NCBI RefSeq assembly: GCF_000003815.2
Contig: NC_049981.1
Coordinates: forward strand, 12,012,483-12,074,482
From: Branchiostoma floridae
Taxonomy: Eukaryota; Chordata; Leptocardii; Amphioxiformes; Branchiostomatidae
Reading direction: 5' to 3'
DNA: 62,000 nt
Shown here one piece after another: positions 21,720 to 35,803 of the stretch. The position numbers were made by a program, and so were the translations under genes. A model generated the notes under the pieces. It ran no database searches and had not been told where the DNA came from. It saw only the letters and a list, made by a program, of their open reading frames with translations. The stretch's first letter is position 1. Each line of letters opens with the position of its first letter.

Positions 21720-24700
21720 TTCAATGTTGATTATTTTGTCCGGAGAGGGGACCATTCCAAGAGACTCTGATTGATAGTATAAGAGGATTGGATACAAGGC
21801 TAAGGCAATGGTTCATGGTCAATACAGGCCCTTTCACACTTCAGACAGTTCAGCTGCAGCACTGGTATGTAAGGACAGTTTACCTGCTACTCTCTGCCCC
21901 ACCCAGAGACAAGTAGAGTCAAGGTTACCTGTCATTTTGCATTGCTATAAGAGGGCAATTTTCTGTGCCTTTTTAAAGAGTTAGTTGTGTTCCTCAAATG
22001 AGAACAGTGCAATGAAACCATTGCCAAAACCTTTTGCTAAAACACTATGGAATTCACCATAAGTATACCAGGATCCTCCCACACAGACTAACATGAAACG
22101 CTATCCTGGCCAATTTTCGTCTGTTTGTAATATTAGTCACTGTATAGGTTTATGGTAGTAAATATTGGAGAGGATGTCAGCCAAACAGGATGGCACCAAG
22201 GCTATTGGCAGACAAGATATGAAAAGGTCACCAAAGGGTCACCCCCATCTCTATAGTACCACTGTAACACGAACCACTGACTTCATATGTTGCCATGTTG
22301 GAAATTAACAAAGTCTCTACTCTCTGTCAGTCAGCTATCTGATAAGTATGTTGGTTTTGATAAGTATGGTATTCATTTGCTAGTATTGATGTAAGGAGTT
22401 ACTGTGTTGAAACTTCTGCAGTGGTCCTATATTTGCTGTTTTCGTGGTGACCTCTTCATCGCGATACCATAAATATGCACTTCCTCAGTTCCATGTATTA
22501 CTACCGTACTGTACTAAAGAAAATTGTTTCAACTCCCTTTTCTCTCCTTGTGCGAAATGAAACCACCGCAAATGTAAATGAATTTACAGTATCATTTGGA
22601 GGCAAATTTACCTCAGGATTACTGATGCTACATTGGTATATCTCATAATTCCACAGAGTACCATAATACCACTACATGAGAAAAAATACATGAATTATTC
22701 AAAGTTATTTAAGGGATGTACCAATGTAGTAATCAGTAATCTTGTGGTAAATTTGCCTCCAACTGATACTGTACATTCATTTAATTTTGCAATGGTTTCA
22801 TTAGTCTTTGGGGACTAATCCTGTAACTGAAATAAAGTTATAGCTCCAAGCATTGCTGAATATAACACCAAGTCCAAGTGTGGTTCCGGTGCCTCAGAGC
22901 AAAGACCTGCTACTCCATGAAACTTGCAGCTTGGAGATTACAACTCTCCTGTGGTCAGATATGGCCACTTACTTCAAACACACCATTTAATGTGGGTTTA
23001 CGAAAAAATTTTACGAAAAAATTGTCACTAGTTTGGACATTGAAAGTCTAATTCAGATCTACATGTGATCCAGATCACCTGATAAGTGGGAGCCCAGAAT
23101 CCCCTGACCATAATTTGTCAGCAGGTACAGGAGATGAGAACTCAATAACTGTTCCAGATACCTGGGCTTGAGATTGGGGTTTTCCTGACAGGTCTCACCC
23201 CATTCTGACAAGGTGATGGATGAAACTCATCCAAGCTGCAAGTCAGCGCCACATTTAACATCCAGACACCTCAGCAAGTGGTCTGTCTGTCTGGGGGTTT
23301 GTATATACTAACTCCTGCTGCAGAAATTACTCCTTTATGGGTTCCTGCCTTCCCTTTAATACGCCCTTGACCATGTCTCAAGCGGCCGTCTGGGAACAAT
23401 TTGTAGCCAACGATCCGCCTTTCTTCCGCATGCTTCTTTCTGCAGGGTTGGCACCACTTGAAAGACAGAAGGCAGGGGAAACATGCTTGAAGGTCATACA
23501 GAAAAATCTGCAAGTTCGGACGATGACGATTTAAAGAAAGTCAAGTTCATAACCATAACACTGGTTGACACAGGATTGTGGGAGCTGTCAAGTTCAATTT
23601 ACTTTTGTTCCGCTCTGTCTGTCTTTCTCTTGGATAGGACTCATTGAGAACTGTTGGGGGTAGATGGACTTCTATATTATGAGGGGGAGTGTATAGAAAG
23701 CTGTAGATGCTCAAATAAGATGATACTCAGGTTGCATGGATAATTGAAGACACTGTTACTGTAAAAGGCTTGTCTCCTTCCCTGGCAAAATATGGTGGTT
23801 ATTTGTGCTACATAATTGTAGGTTACAACTTACAAGAAAATGGTAACAAAATGCATATTTTGCATGAAGGCTAAGGATACCAACTCTTCTAAAGCTGTTA
23901 AAACTTTGTCTCATTTTCTACTTCAGCCATTCGGGGAATCCAAAGACGCATTAGTCTGAACTGTTGGTCCTTCTTGGCGCTTTTCCTTGAAAGCCACAGT
24001 TGAACCAAACATGCACCTTGCCCTCCTAACCCCAGAATGCCTTCTGGCCCTTTCTTTACTCTTCCTAAGCAAACTATGAATGTTTTTACGAGGGAACGTA
24101 CAGGGGTCACTGCATTTAATGGGTGAGTTTGCACTGTTTGTCCTCTTACCTAGCTTTATCCAAAGCCCAAATAAAAGTCTCTTTACCCAACAAATGTATT
24201 AGCAGAATTTACAGTTGATTAGTTACAGGGACATGCCAAACAGTATGGGAGTATACCTAGTACAATACAAGGCAAACAAAGGAATGTTTTGGCTTCATTT
24301 TATAACATCAAGGTCACTGTAGAAATCATTAGCCAGTAGTTTTTTTTGCATTATTTTTGCATGTATCAATGACTACAATCAATTTCAATAGGCTAATTTC
24401 AGTGTTACCCAAAGAACTAACTAAAAATTTAACTAGAATACATTTTGTAAAATTGTAAAATATATCATGTATGAAGTTTTGAACACTTGTTGTGAGAAGT
24501 CTATACATTGACCTTATTTTGGTGTACCAGAATTTTTAAAAAATTCTGATGTGAAGTTATTCTTTGATTCAGATCTGCAAATTTACAAATTATATATAGC
24601 AACTAGGTCTAAGATATTTCCCCTTCAAAATACTTTTGCTGCCAACTTATATTGTTTGTAAAAAAACAATATTTGGTTCAATAGATTCAAGTGCAAATAT

Positions 24701-26849
24701 TTTGCACTGAGTGTGCACTGTTATTGTCATGTGTACTGTTATTGTCATGGGAAGGAAACCATTTTCAATTAAATGGTGGTAATGATGTGTGTGGAACCAT
24801 GGAAACATGTACATGTACACCAGGACAGAGTGGAACTGTATTATCAGTTCAGTGAGTTCACCTTTCCAGGTGACTTCTAAGTTCTTTCAGGTCATTTTTC
24901 TTCTTCTGTGTTCACTGCATGTGTTGATTTTGTAGCATAAAAGCAAGCCATACTGAAGTTCAGCCGCTTGGTGTTTGTGCCAGTCTTGATGACCAAATCA
25001 GCTGCTGTTGTTGACAACTTTTGCGAGCTCTCATTTCCATCTGCATCTGACAGGTACGGTCGATTATGAAGCATAGAAGCACATTCTGTTGTACTAAAAT
25101 AGTATTTACAGAATCCATCCTCATTTCCTAGGAAAAAAGTCTGACTGATTGTCTAAGTAATTACCTATCCTCTTATTTTCTAATACATAGTCTATTCTTA
25201 TCCCCCTACCGGTTTTACGACTCCAAATGTTCTCCTGTTAAGATACCGTACATGCATTTACTTTCGCGGATTGAAATTTGCGGTTGCTGTGTTACGTTTT
25301 TGCAGTAAGAGGTCATTATGAAAATGAAATACGTATAAGAAAATTGTCAGGCTATTTTGCAGGTATCAGTATGGATGGCCCAAACAACCAAAGGAATGTT
25401 GTCCTCATATTTTATTCAAAGGATCTGTACAGTCATAGCAAGCTTAGGTGGGTGTCTTTTGTCCAAAATATTATGAAAATCAAATTACCCACGGCAATAC
25501 AAGTTGATATGTCATTTGGCACAGAATCCCCCTTCTAAAGCAAAGTTGGGTGGGTTGTTTCAATTATTCATACCAACTTGCTGCTCAAAAAATTTGTCTG
25601 TCTTAATTTCATTCCATATTTTTGAAGAATTGATGACTTTGTCATTAGTCTGGTACATGTTAACCATCCAACCAAGAATAGCACTGATGATGTCATGCAT
25701 CAATTAGGTAAAGTTGGTCAGGTGATAAGTGTAGATATTGTGAATTTAAAGTAAAACAGGAGCTATTTATTAAATTATGAGGGCACTCTGATATAAGATA
25801 CTCACACTACGCAATAAGAAGGCAATTTATTGTTATCGTTAAGCATTGTCAGGCCTTGTGAATCTACCAATAAACATTGCTGGTATTCCTACATTTACCA
25901 TGTAGGATTCCCCCATGCAGACCCTCAGGACCAAATTGTTGAGATTTGGAAAGAAGCAAATTCTCCACGTTCACGTTCCACGTTGGAAAACCCCTGTATG
26001 TCTGGCGACATTTTCCCTGTATCAGTGCCAGTTTAACTCTTTTGGGGACAAAATTATTTTCCTATTCTGTCAGTGTGGGTTATTTTACCATATGTCTTTA
26101 TTAATGTCACATATGGAATGTGGTATCCATCATTCTTGCATTGAGGTTGGACCAGAGCCAGTACCTGGTCTGGATCTACTCAAGTGATCCCAGCCTGCTT
26201 AACCCCTGACCAGGGTAGTCCCTACACGCTGCATGTTCTAGGTTTGTAGTACACAACCCTACCTTTTTATTATGAAAATATCAAACATTATCAATATTGT
26301 GGAATGTACTAAAAATTCTATACTTTGTCTATACCGCCATAGTTTTTAGACTACAAGAGTGCAGTGTATGATAGCGCTAGTTTTATTGACAGGATGTTGA
26401 AACCATGATGCATTGCTGTGGCAGATGCTTGGTCAGGTCGTTGACCTCAGCAGACACTCCCAGTGGGGTTCCGTACCTGCTGATGTAAAGCAGATGTGGG
26501 GATGCATGTGGACTGGTCCAGGGGCATAGAAGGATGAAAAGGTGATGCCAAGGGACTATCTAATGAACTACTGTAGATGTTGGAATTTACGTAGTAGTTT
26601 AATGTTTTGTTCCGATTTCCTATTCACCCCAAAAATGCTCGCTCTTTCATGTGGATGGACTTTAACGACACTCAGCTGAGTGTACCCGTCCCCCATCGCA
26701 GTTTACCCGTTAAATCCCCACAGACATAAAGGCATCAACATTTTCAGCCATTGAATAAAAACAGCAATAACAGTTCTTTTTTGTTGCTAAAAATGACATT
26801 GTGAATGGAGACTGGCATTTACAAGGCCAGAACATTCAAGAATTGGGAC
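21720..26849. other. Gene-free stretch with scattered repeats
   Basis: Apart from the foldback at 22577-22781 I see no supported gene. A ccccatgcagaccctc motif at 25911-25926 recurs at 36028 and at the ends of the 41.5-kb element, pointing to a fragment of a common repeat. Confidence 0.4.
22577..22781. repeat. Foldback element, ~62-bp arms
   Basis: The arm 22577-22638 (containing ggaggcaaatttacc) is mirrored by 22719-22781 (ggtaaatttgcctcc), with about seven mismatches. The preceding 22430-22576 carries a ttcgtggtgacctc/aaccaccgc motif pair that also occurs near 29.8, 36.6 and 50.7 kb. MITE-like. Confidence 0.75.
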
Positions 26850-27282
26850 TAGGGCTGGGTACCGGTACAGAAAATTCAGGTCCAGGTACGGTTCAGGTCC
26901 AAAGGATCAGGTCCAGGTCCAGACCTGAACCTGGACCTGATTCAGTATGACTCATACCAATGGTCCATTTCACTACAAAGAGATCTGTTTGGTGGTGTAT
27001 TAGACTTACACTGGTGTTTTAAAATCCTTCAACGCTAACTGCACCTGTACGATTGGCTGTAAAACTTGGTAGAAATTACTATAAACTCTATTCTACTTCA
27101 CTTGTTATTTTCTTCCACCTGCAAGCGCCAAAACGTGTATATGCCTGATAAAATAATCTGTTAATTTTCTAATCGGTCCAACATCCGGTGCACCTAATTT
27201 TTTCTGGTCCGGTTTTTCTGGACCGGTCCAATAAGAAAAAACGGTTTTGTACCGGTGCGCTGTACCGATTAACCCAGCCCTA
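26850..27282. mobile_element. hAT-type MITE with 8-bp target duplication
   Basis: The element begins TAGGGCTGGGTaccggtac and ends gtaccgattaACCCAGCCCTA. It is flanked on both sides by the same 8 bases, attgggac (26842-26849 and 27283-27290). An 8-bp duplication and ends of the form YAGGG...CCCTR are the hallmarks of hAT elements. The 433-bp body contains a strong internal palindrome built from aggtccaggt/acctggacct and no transposase. Confidence 0.9.
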
Positions 27283-27756
27283 ATTGGGACTAATACCCAA
27301 ATCTTCTTCAGATCTTGTATTGTAAAAAGATTACAAAAGTATGTATTGCAATGTCTGCAATTTCAATAAAATAAACTAAAATGAAATAAAGTGAAAGTGC
27401 AAAATTCATTGAGTAATTGAGTGTTATCTTTAACTATTTGCTTAGGTATTTCTTGGACTTCCCCCCACCCTCCCACTGCTACTATGACCTGGCTGTAATG
27501 AGGGCCAGACCACCAACCCTCCATGAACATGTGGTCAAGCCAGTCTCTGTGTCTGTTTTAGTTTTGTCCCAGACGATGGTCAAGGTTATTCCCAACAAGG
27601 GTCATGCCTTATAAAAAGCACCTGGGGCTGGTCTAGGCTGTAGCCTCGGCAGTAGGCTCTGTTGGCCAAGTTGGTCTGGCAGAGACATGTCATTTCATTT
27701 ATTATGTGGGCGAAGCCACACATTTAGTATTCTCTACAGATATTCCAACCGGAAAT

Positions 27757-28050
27757 CAGAAAAAATGGAAGCTGTAAACATGCACTCCACGTTTCAAGCT
27801 TTTTGATTGGCTTACAGTCGCACTTTCTCGGTTTTACGTCAGAGGTGAACCTATCAACGCACAGAACACAATCGGCATCGACTTTGATAATAACCAATCA
27901 GAACTCAGAAAAAATGGAAGCTGTCAACATATACTCCGCGTTTCCAGCTTTTTGATTGGGACAAAGTCGCGGACTGTCTCGGGTGTACGCAGAACTGAAC
28001 CAATCAACGCACAGGACACAAAATGGCATTCGGCATGCAGTTTGACAATA
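27757..28050. repeat. 149-bp tandem duplication
   Basis: The block cagaaaaaatggaagctgt starts at 27757 and again at 27906. Shared landmarks follow at the same step: agctttttgattgg, agtcgc and atcaacgcaca. Two units of about 149 bp, roughly 80% alike. Confidence 0.75.
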
Positions 28051-28217
28051 CTTTCGCAGCTGAGACGACCAAACAGGCGCTCAAGGAAGAAGTTGCCCGC
28101 CATGGAATGAACGAGATTGATAAATTTTCACACAAAAACGTTATCTTCAGAAAATTGGACCTTGGAATCTTGCAAATTCAACGGTGAACGGACGTGTTCA
28201 CGCAACGCAATACATTT

Positions 28218-30130
28218 GTATAGATCGTTTTCACAATGACGTCACAGTCGCGTTCGAACGTTCGAACGGCCATGTTGGATGATAAGCGGCTCGATTTCCA
28301 CACGGCTGTGTGTGCACGTGGTGGACTCGTACGTAGAAAGAAGCCTTTTTTTTATTCAGAAACAGACTGGATGTTTGCCGTGCTAACTGCGAGTTCCATA
28401 AACACAGGACACGGCCTACTCGCCGTTTCTATTCAACAATATTACCTACAGTCCGTCGGCTTTTCAATAACTTGATTAAACCACTCTCCTACCAGCCCAC
28501 TAACAGTAGCCCTGCCGCGGAGTTTGTGCATGCTTTCTTTTATTTTTTTTGGGAAAGTTGGTTTCTGGTACAGGGTACTGTATGTCATGGACGTATACCA
28601 TGTTACACGAAAATGTCAGCAAGCTTGTTCTATTTCTTCTTCATAAAACACGGCACATCGCGTCCTGAGCTGTGAATGATATTTTCACCATTACTGCCCC
28701 CGATGTTCTGTCCATAATCAAGCGAGGATTAAAAATTGGTTTGTTCACGAGGAACGAAATTCGAACTTTTTTTACCCACGATTGTGTAGCTGATATATAC
28801 GCTCGTGTGACTGCACCTGAAGGATGCGGTCACACATGCGTATACATTCAAGTCCGTATGAGGTTCGTATGAAATTCTTAGCCCCCACCGTGCTCCACAG
28901 GTCGCTGGGAAAATAAAATTGGACAAATATATACAGATAACATGCCAGAGGAGTTAGCTAGGTCGCAAACAAACGCCCTCGGCCAACTAACTTCTCTAGC
29001 ATGTTATCTGAGTGTCTATATTTGTTTAATTCCTGCTTTTTCCCAGTGAGATATGTGAAGCCTGATAGAGACAAATAGTCCATAGGGACCTCATATGAAC
29101 TTTGATAAAGATTCTTTATTGAGACACGACAAAGGTACAGAGACTTTCGTTAGGTCTACATGTACAACAGATATACGCACGTGTGACGATACACAAAACT
29201 TTGACCGAATCTCGCACGATTTTAGTATTGAATCGACAAAGTGTGGGGTGTCTTCCAGCGAGCTTTGCGCTTGTGGCGAGGGAAGTTTCTACAAGTCTGG
29301 TCGAGTTCTGTCACCTCCATGCCGCGACGGGCACTAAACGCAATTTGGCATCTGACTAAACATGTGCTAAGCATTCTCAGAGTTTGAATTTTCAGTATTA
29401 AGTGCAACGTTACAGTCTGTCGCAATAACGTCAGCGCTAGCAGCCCTGATTCGTATGTTTAACGTTATTCGATCAACTGAATTGTAATTTTGTAAACAGA
29501 CCTTTCTAATACACATGTTGACAAAGCCAAAATACGGAAAAAAGATGCGCGCACGAACTTATTTAATACCACTATCCCGCTGGTCCCCACTATCCGCTTG
29601 CCTCACGGAGTTAGGGTCGGGGAAGCGCTAAATCTTGCCCCTTGTTAGGCAAGTGGACAGTGAGGGCCAGCTCGTGCGCGCATGCGGTGGGGATTGGTAG
29701 CTATTCCTCTGCACGTCAGTAAAAAAATATCACCCAGGGCAGCGGGCCAGGTACAGTGAATGATCACGGTTTTTGCGAGGCCGCTTCACCGCGAACTCTA
29801 AACCACCGCGAACACTCCATTTCCCGCTACCGCAAAAGTAAATCCTCGCGATCGGCACCAGCATTAGCATTGATTGAGAAATTGCAGTAAACCGACCGGT
29901 ATTATGCCAATGGATGTTAGATCAAGACGTATTATTGCAACTTTGTCCTGATTTTTGCAACCTTGGCTACATCACTTAATGATTCACGGAATGGAGACAA
30001 AACAGCACACTTGAACCCGCAAGTAACTTTGACAGCGCCGTTCTGTGTTCTAGTCATCCAGGTTATCATCCAACATGGCGCCCACGCGTGATCGAACGGT
30101 TTTCGAACGTTCTGTGAAAACGATCTATAC
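28218..30130. mobile_element. 1.9-kb element with terminal inverted repeats
   Basis: Bases 28218-28235 (gtatagatcgttttcaca) are repeated inverted at 30113-30130. The arms continue imperfectly, with ttcgaac motifs and a shared catgttggatgataa block, to about 28284 and 30063. Inside are a foldback at 28920-29028, a hairpin near 28793-28845, a segment of the ccaccgcgaacactcc family (29755-29850), and at 29885-29920 a piece matching the ends of the 47.0-kb element. No transposase frame. It looks like a composite or nested non-autonomous element; the target duplication is unclear. Confidence 0.65.
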
Positions 30131-30162
30131 CTGTTAAAACGTGTGCTTGTAACATGTTGTTG

Positions 30163-30245
30163 CACTGGCTCAGTGGTATTATTCACGCATGGTAAACCAA
30201 CGCTCTGGGATCGAATCCGTGGACAGATAATGTTTTTTAATTTTT
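30163..30245 (+). mobile_element. tRNA-like SINE head (Pol III A and B boxes)
   Basis: TGGCTCAGTGG at 30167-30177 fits the A box, ggatcgaatcc at 30208-30218 is one base off the B box, and T-rich runs that could end Pol III transcription begin at 30232. The T-arm and acceptor stems do not pair well, so this is not a functional tRNA gene. It lies just outside the right end of the 28.2-30.1-kb element. Confidence 0.5.
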
Positions 30246-33200
30246 TTTTCTTTTTGCTGCATTTTCGCAAAAATGTTGCCTTTATTGTTGCTTCTTTTCT
30301 TGCTATTTTTGCTTTCTTTTCCCTTCGCCCACATCCTGCATTTTTTTTCAAAAATGTTGCCTTTCTAGTTTATTTATTTTTACCAGGTTGTAGAGACATC
30401 CAGATCATAGCCCTGTTCCTGGGAACATTGAAATACTAACATGACAATAACTTTGATATTATCACACCCTATTCATAAATTTGCCAATTTATGTTTAAAG
30501 CTATGCTAAAATGGGACAATGTACTTATTCATTACTGAACATCATACCATTATCAACTTGATTTATGATATTCTAGAGAGTATTAGTATGCATATTTGAA
30601 TTAAATTGTCTTTAATGTTATTCATAAAGAAGATAAGTCAGATGCATTAGCAATACATGTAGTTCGACTGCCATGTATGTACAAGTTGTCATACATTGTC
30701 CTGTTACGATTGCCATGCAATAAAAAAATTATAGAGTTGACTCTGCAGAGGAAACCCAACCTCCAGCCCTGGGACAGGTTAGAAAAGCTCAGGGAAGAGA
30801 GACACAGCGGCTTTTTTTTCTGGGGCGTCTTTAAGGGTGAATTGGGCATTTTTTGCAGTGGTTTTATGTTCACATTTTTCATATCAGCCTCTTAAGGAAA
30901 CACCTAGATTTTCCTATTTTCTGCAAAAAATATTAAAAATGATATATACCACAGTTTATAGCAATGCTCTACATGTATCATTGCTTCACATTATTGATAA
31001 CAATATTGATCCAGCTGCCATTAGAGAAAATGATAATCATTGTATTTCATGACATGTACTTTGTATATTTTAAGTTCCGCAATTTTTAACCACAAGAGGT
31101 GTGTTTATACCTGCAGACTTTGGAAATGAAGTATTTTTATGACAGTCCCCTTCATTTAGTCTTCACCGTAACCACAAGTTCCCAGATCGCACCCTATGAT
31201 TCCATACTTGGTCGTGAAGATAAGACTTGCGATAGGACAGCTTGGCAAGCTGGATAGGACAGATTACAGGTAACAGCAGGCTGCAGGTGTATTCATTTGG
31301 GTTAAATACATCCTATTAATCTGCTTGGAGGCACTGGTGTAGAGTAATGATTGCAAATTGTTGTGTGGCACAGATTATTTCTTGTAATTTTAAATGCATA
31401 CTGATATTAAAGAAATGAATTCTAATGGTATTTTAGAATATTTTGGTGAGTGTTAACTTAGTTGTTACCATTAAATGATTAAGAAAGAATAAGTCATATC
31501 TGTGTATAGATGTTCATAGGTTAGGTGTGACACAATGGCCGTTGTTCAATGTGATATGGCCAGCTGCTGCTGTACAGCATACCTATGAAGCTGGTGTGTA
31601 ATACACCAAAGGGTGGTTGGTTATAAAGGCAAAATACATGTAGATACCAATATAGAACAGAAGGGAATTGCTAACATTTGAAATAAAAGCATCTGACATA
31701 CAGTAATTCTTTTGTTCCTAATTGACTTTATTATGCCCAAGTCTAAGTATGACACTACAAAAGTAGAAAGAAAGGAAGAGACTATTACATGTACATGTAC
31801 ATATGTATGACCTCTACAGTAGTACAGGCTCTGGGGACAGTTATTCTAGTTCTTCAAGAATACATGTACATCTACAGGAAAATACGGGGCCTGATGCGGG
31901 TTCCAAATACGCTAACTAAGCTATATAAATTTGAGACTGTACAGAATGAGATTATGCCCTTGTTACCTATTACAAGTTAAAATGTGTTGAAACAGTTGAC
32001 AACAAATTATAAAGAACCGGTATGCATACATGTACAGTACATGTAACTCAATTGATTGCGCCTTAGGGTACAAGAGCATACAGATCCCCAAAGTGTATGA
32101 ATGTAGATCCATATCTTGAGACAGTGACATTGTGTAGGACAGCTTTCATCTACACCAACTATCGGTATGCAGTATCTATCCACAAATCCAAGTAGAAGTG
32201 CACATCAGTAGCTTTAATGCCAATAATGACAAACAAGTTTGAAATATGTCAAACTCTTCTGAGTTTGTATCTTCCATTTGGCAGGTAATCTCTCAGCATG
32301 TTGTTGTGCCTTGAATGGTGTAGGGCTATCCAAAGAAAAATTTATGCAGAAGAAATTGGGCTACACAGGTACAGGAGTATCAAAATGGAGGTAGCACATT
32401 TGCACTAGTTACACTTACAGGTATCGTTATTTATACAATCCTTGATTAAACACAACCCCATGAAAGTGATTAAAAGAAATTGTAGCCATTTGTTTCATGT
32501 CGCATGTGGAGAATAGTTTTCACAGTCAATTAGTAAAGTACCTGCTAGTACCTAGAAGAACAGATATCAGTTGCTCGTAACAATATGATCTTTCAGCAGT
32601 TCAACAAAGTTCAGATTCAGTGAAATTTTCTTCCCATTTGATGCTTTTGTTTTAGGCTGACTCAATCTTTGTACCTGCTATCCACATGAAGAGATAGAGC
32701 CAGCGGTGACTACCGAGGATGGCAAGCTAATGCTATTACTGTTTAAACTACAGATTCAAACATACTATATGCAAATCCTGTACCTTCAATGAGATGTCCA
32801 ACGAACTGGAATAAAGTTACTGTACTAAATGTCAGATACCATCAGAGCTTTGATACTGTACATATTTGACAAAACACATATCCCTCATAGCTTGAGTTCC
32901 ATCCTCCATAGTGGCCGCTCGGAGGATGGCACTCTGGCCACATATCTCCATGACACCATGGATGTTTCTCCCTTGTATGACTACATAACTGTGCTGCAGA
33001 ATTGTTGCGACCGCAAATTTGAAACAGGGGAAAACCCTACTTTTTGCATTGCTCATACTGCAGTTTAAATCACTGCAAAAGTAGATGAATTTACAGTACC
33101 AGATCTGAACCTATCTCTCTTTGATTGAAAGCCAAACTTCCTAGCAGCTGGAGTCCCAGATTGCTTTGATGAATTAGGTGATGAAAATATAAGGCCATGG

Positions 33201-34808
33201 GAGAACTCCCAAACAACTTCTGTAATTGGCCACTTGTGGTTTGCAGATAAAGATGAGCCTAGTAATAACTGGGACTCTCTGTCCATTACAGTTTCCCAGA
33301 AATAGTGTTCAACTTCAGGCCTTGGGAGAGAAATGTTGCGTTTCCTGTTTCAGTCCGGAAAAAATGATTAGGGATTATAATTATTATTTTAAATTACTTT
33401 GGTGAAAACTCTAGTGATACATTACAGTTTAACAAAGTAAAACTGACATGCAGTGAGATTTATGTACAGTTTGTAATTCTGACAAGTTGCAGTGAGGAAA
33501 GTTATTATGATGTATATATAGCATACATAGTGTTCCCAAGCAAATTATTGCTCTAGGAAAATTTACTGTGATCTTTCCATCTACTATGAGTGGAAAAATA
33601 GTTTTGGAAAAGGCCAACTTGAAGGTATTTTCTTAAGTCAAATGGAATTGCAGTTTGTAATATTACAGCCAGCTTCCCATTATTTATTGAGCACCACATG
33701 GTTTGAATTGATTTTGCCTAAAGTCAGACTATTTTTCGGTCGTTTTTCCTCATATTAACCTTGACTTATGGGCAGATTACAGATGGTAGCTAAAGGCTTG
33801 GGGAGTGGGAGATATGAGTTGCAGATTGATCTTCATAGTTGAGAAATTTTCCAGTGTAAATCATTACAGATTGAAGTAGAGGTCACCTTGGAGAATGTCC
33901 TTTTCCAACTTAAACCGTTAACAGTTCCTGACTACCAATCAGGGCTCTCTTTCCGGCACCCGTCCTTCTTAGGGCAGAATTTGTCCGCTCAAGTTGGACA
34001 GAAATTCCAATTATTTCATGCTTTCTACCCTATAAATTGAGTAATTGACAAAGATGGAAAGTCCATGACTTTTTCAACAGTCAACAGTGACACAACACTT
34101 CTTGAAAATGAAGATGAATCTATTTGAAACTTCCCTTCAGGATGCGTGAAATAGCCATGGAGATTACAGAGCTTGAGGTTAATATAAGAGGTTCAGAATT
34201 TCCCCAGGAAATCATGCCCTTGGTCCCCAAGCCCTAGTGAACCTGTCCGGTACCAAGAATTACTGTGTGAGATTAGACCAGGACTGTCTACAGCTGTCCC
34301 AGTTGGAAATTTGCTAGTTGGGACAGACAAAACATTTGTCCCATAGCTTCCCAAGCAAGTTGAACTTGAAGTCATAGGATTAACAATAAATCATTAAATG
34401 ATTTTCCTTACCTTGGATTTGACATCTTTAACAACAAAAATAGCAACATGGGCTCCCAAATAATGTCTGGGACAGAAAAAATTCAAACCTTGAGACAACC
34501 CCGTGTAATTAGAATTTTTTTTTCAGCAATGCAGATTGGCAAAATGTGCCTTATTTCGTTAACAAGGTTTTAATGGTGCAGTTAATTGCCAGTTCCTGTT
34601 GCTTGGAAACTGATGACTTTAAAACTACATAAACATAAACATAAACAAAGTAACGTGACCGGACCTTCCGATTGTTCAATATTTTGGTAACAGAAAACAT
34701 AATGTCTACTTCCGTGACTGTGTCACACCCTATATTGCCAAATACAATTTCACTTATGTGTCTGCTACAGTTGAGTCGCTCAAAAATGTTTCATGACAAT
34801 GATGAAAA
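30246..34808. other. Gene-free stretch
   Basis: No supported exon. Contains the 31522-31620 copy of the aggtgtgac... repeat also seen at 15055-15300, and acatgtac-rich short palindromes around 31790-31870 and 32030-32045. Confidence 0.4.
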
Positions 34809-35803
34809 NNNNNNNNNNNNNNNNNNNNNNNNNNNNNNNNNNNNNNNNNNNNNNNNNNNNNNNNNNNNNNNNNNNNNNNNNNNNNNNNNNNNNNNNNNNN
34901 NNNNNNNNNNNNNNNNNNNNNNNNNNNNNNNNNNNNNNNNNNNNNNNNNNNNNNNNNNNNNNNNNNNNNNNNNNNNNNNNNNNNNNNNNNNNNNNNNNNN
35001 NNNNNNNNNNNNNNNNNNNNNNNNNNNNNNNNNNNNNNNNNNNNNNNNNNNNNNNNNNNNNNNNNNNNNNNNNNNNNNNNNNNNNNNNNNNNNNNNNNNN
35101 NNNNNNNNNNNNNNNNNNNNNNNNNNNNNNNNNNNNNNNNNNNNNNNNNNNNNNNNNNNNNNNNNNNNNNNNNNNNNNNNNNNNNNNNNNNNNNNNNNNN
35201 NNNNNNNNNNNNNNNNNNNNNNNNNNNNNNNNNNNNNNNNNNNNNNNNNNNNNNNNNNNNNNNNNNNNNNNNNNNNNNNNNNNNNNNNNNNNNNNNNNNN
35301 NNNNNNNNNNNNNNNNNNNNNNNNNNNNNNNNNNNNNNNNNNNNNNNNNNNNNNNNNNNNNNNNNNNNNNNNNNNNNNNNNNNNNNNNNNNNNNNNNNNN
35401 NNNNNNNNNNNNNNNNNNNNNNNNNNNNNNNNNNNNNNNNNNNNNNNNNNNNNNNNNNNNNNNNNNNNNNNNNNNNNNNNNNNNNNNNNNNNNNNNNNNN
35501 NNNNNNNNNNNNNNNNNNNNNNNNNNNNNNNNNNNNNNNNNNNNNNNNNNNNNNNNNNNNNNNNNNNNNNNNNNNNNNNNNNNNNNNNNNNNNNNNNNNN
35601 NNNNNNNNNNNNNNNNNNNNNNNNNNNNNNNNNNNNNNNNNNNNNNNNNNNNNNNNNNNNNNNNNNNNNNNNNNNNNNNNNNNNNNNNNNNNNNNNNNNN
35701 NNNNNNNNNNNNNNNNNNNNNNNNNNNNNNNNNNNNNNNNNNNNNNNNNNNNNNNNNNNNNNNNNNNNNNNNNNNNNNNNNNNNNNNNNNNNNNNNNNNN
35801 NNN
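34809..35803. other. Assembly gap (995 N)
   Basis: Unsequenced. Its right edge opens into a run of 15 G, and another G10 run lies at about 35979-35988, so a hard-to-sequence G-rich tract is the likely cause. Open frames running across the N are artefacts. Confidence 1.

Noticed and set aside
30163-30235. Functional tRNA gene
   Set aside because: A and B boxes are present but the stems do not fold into a cloverleaf, so it is called SINE-like only.
29932-30351. Minus-strand 139-codon frame
   Set aside because: Spans the inverted end of a mobile element and a poly-T tract; Lys-rich content comes from the T/A run.
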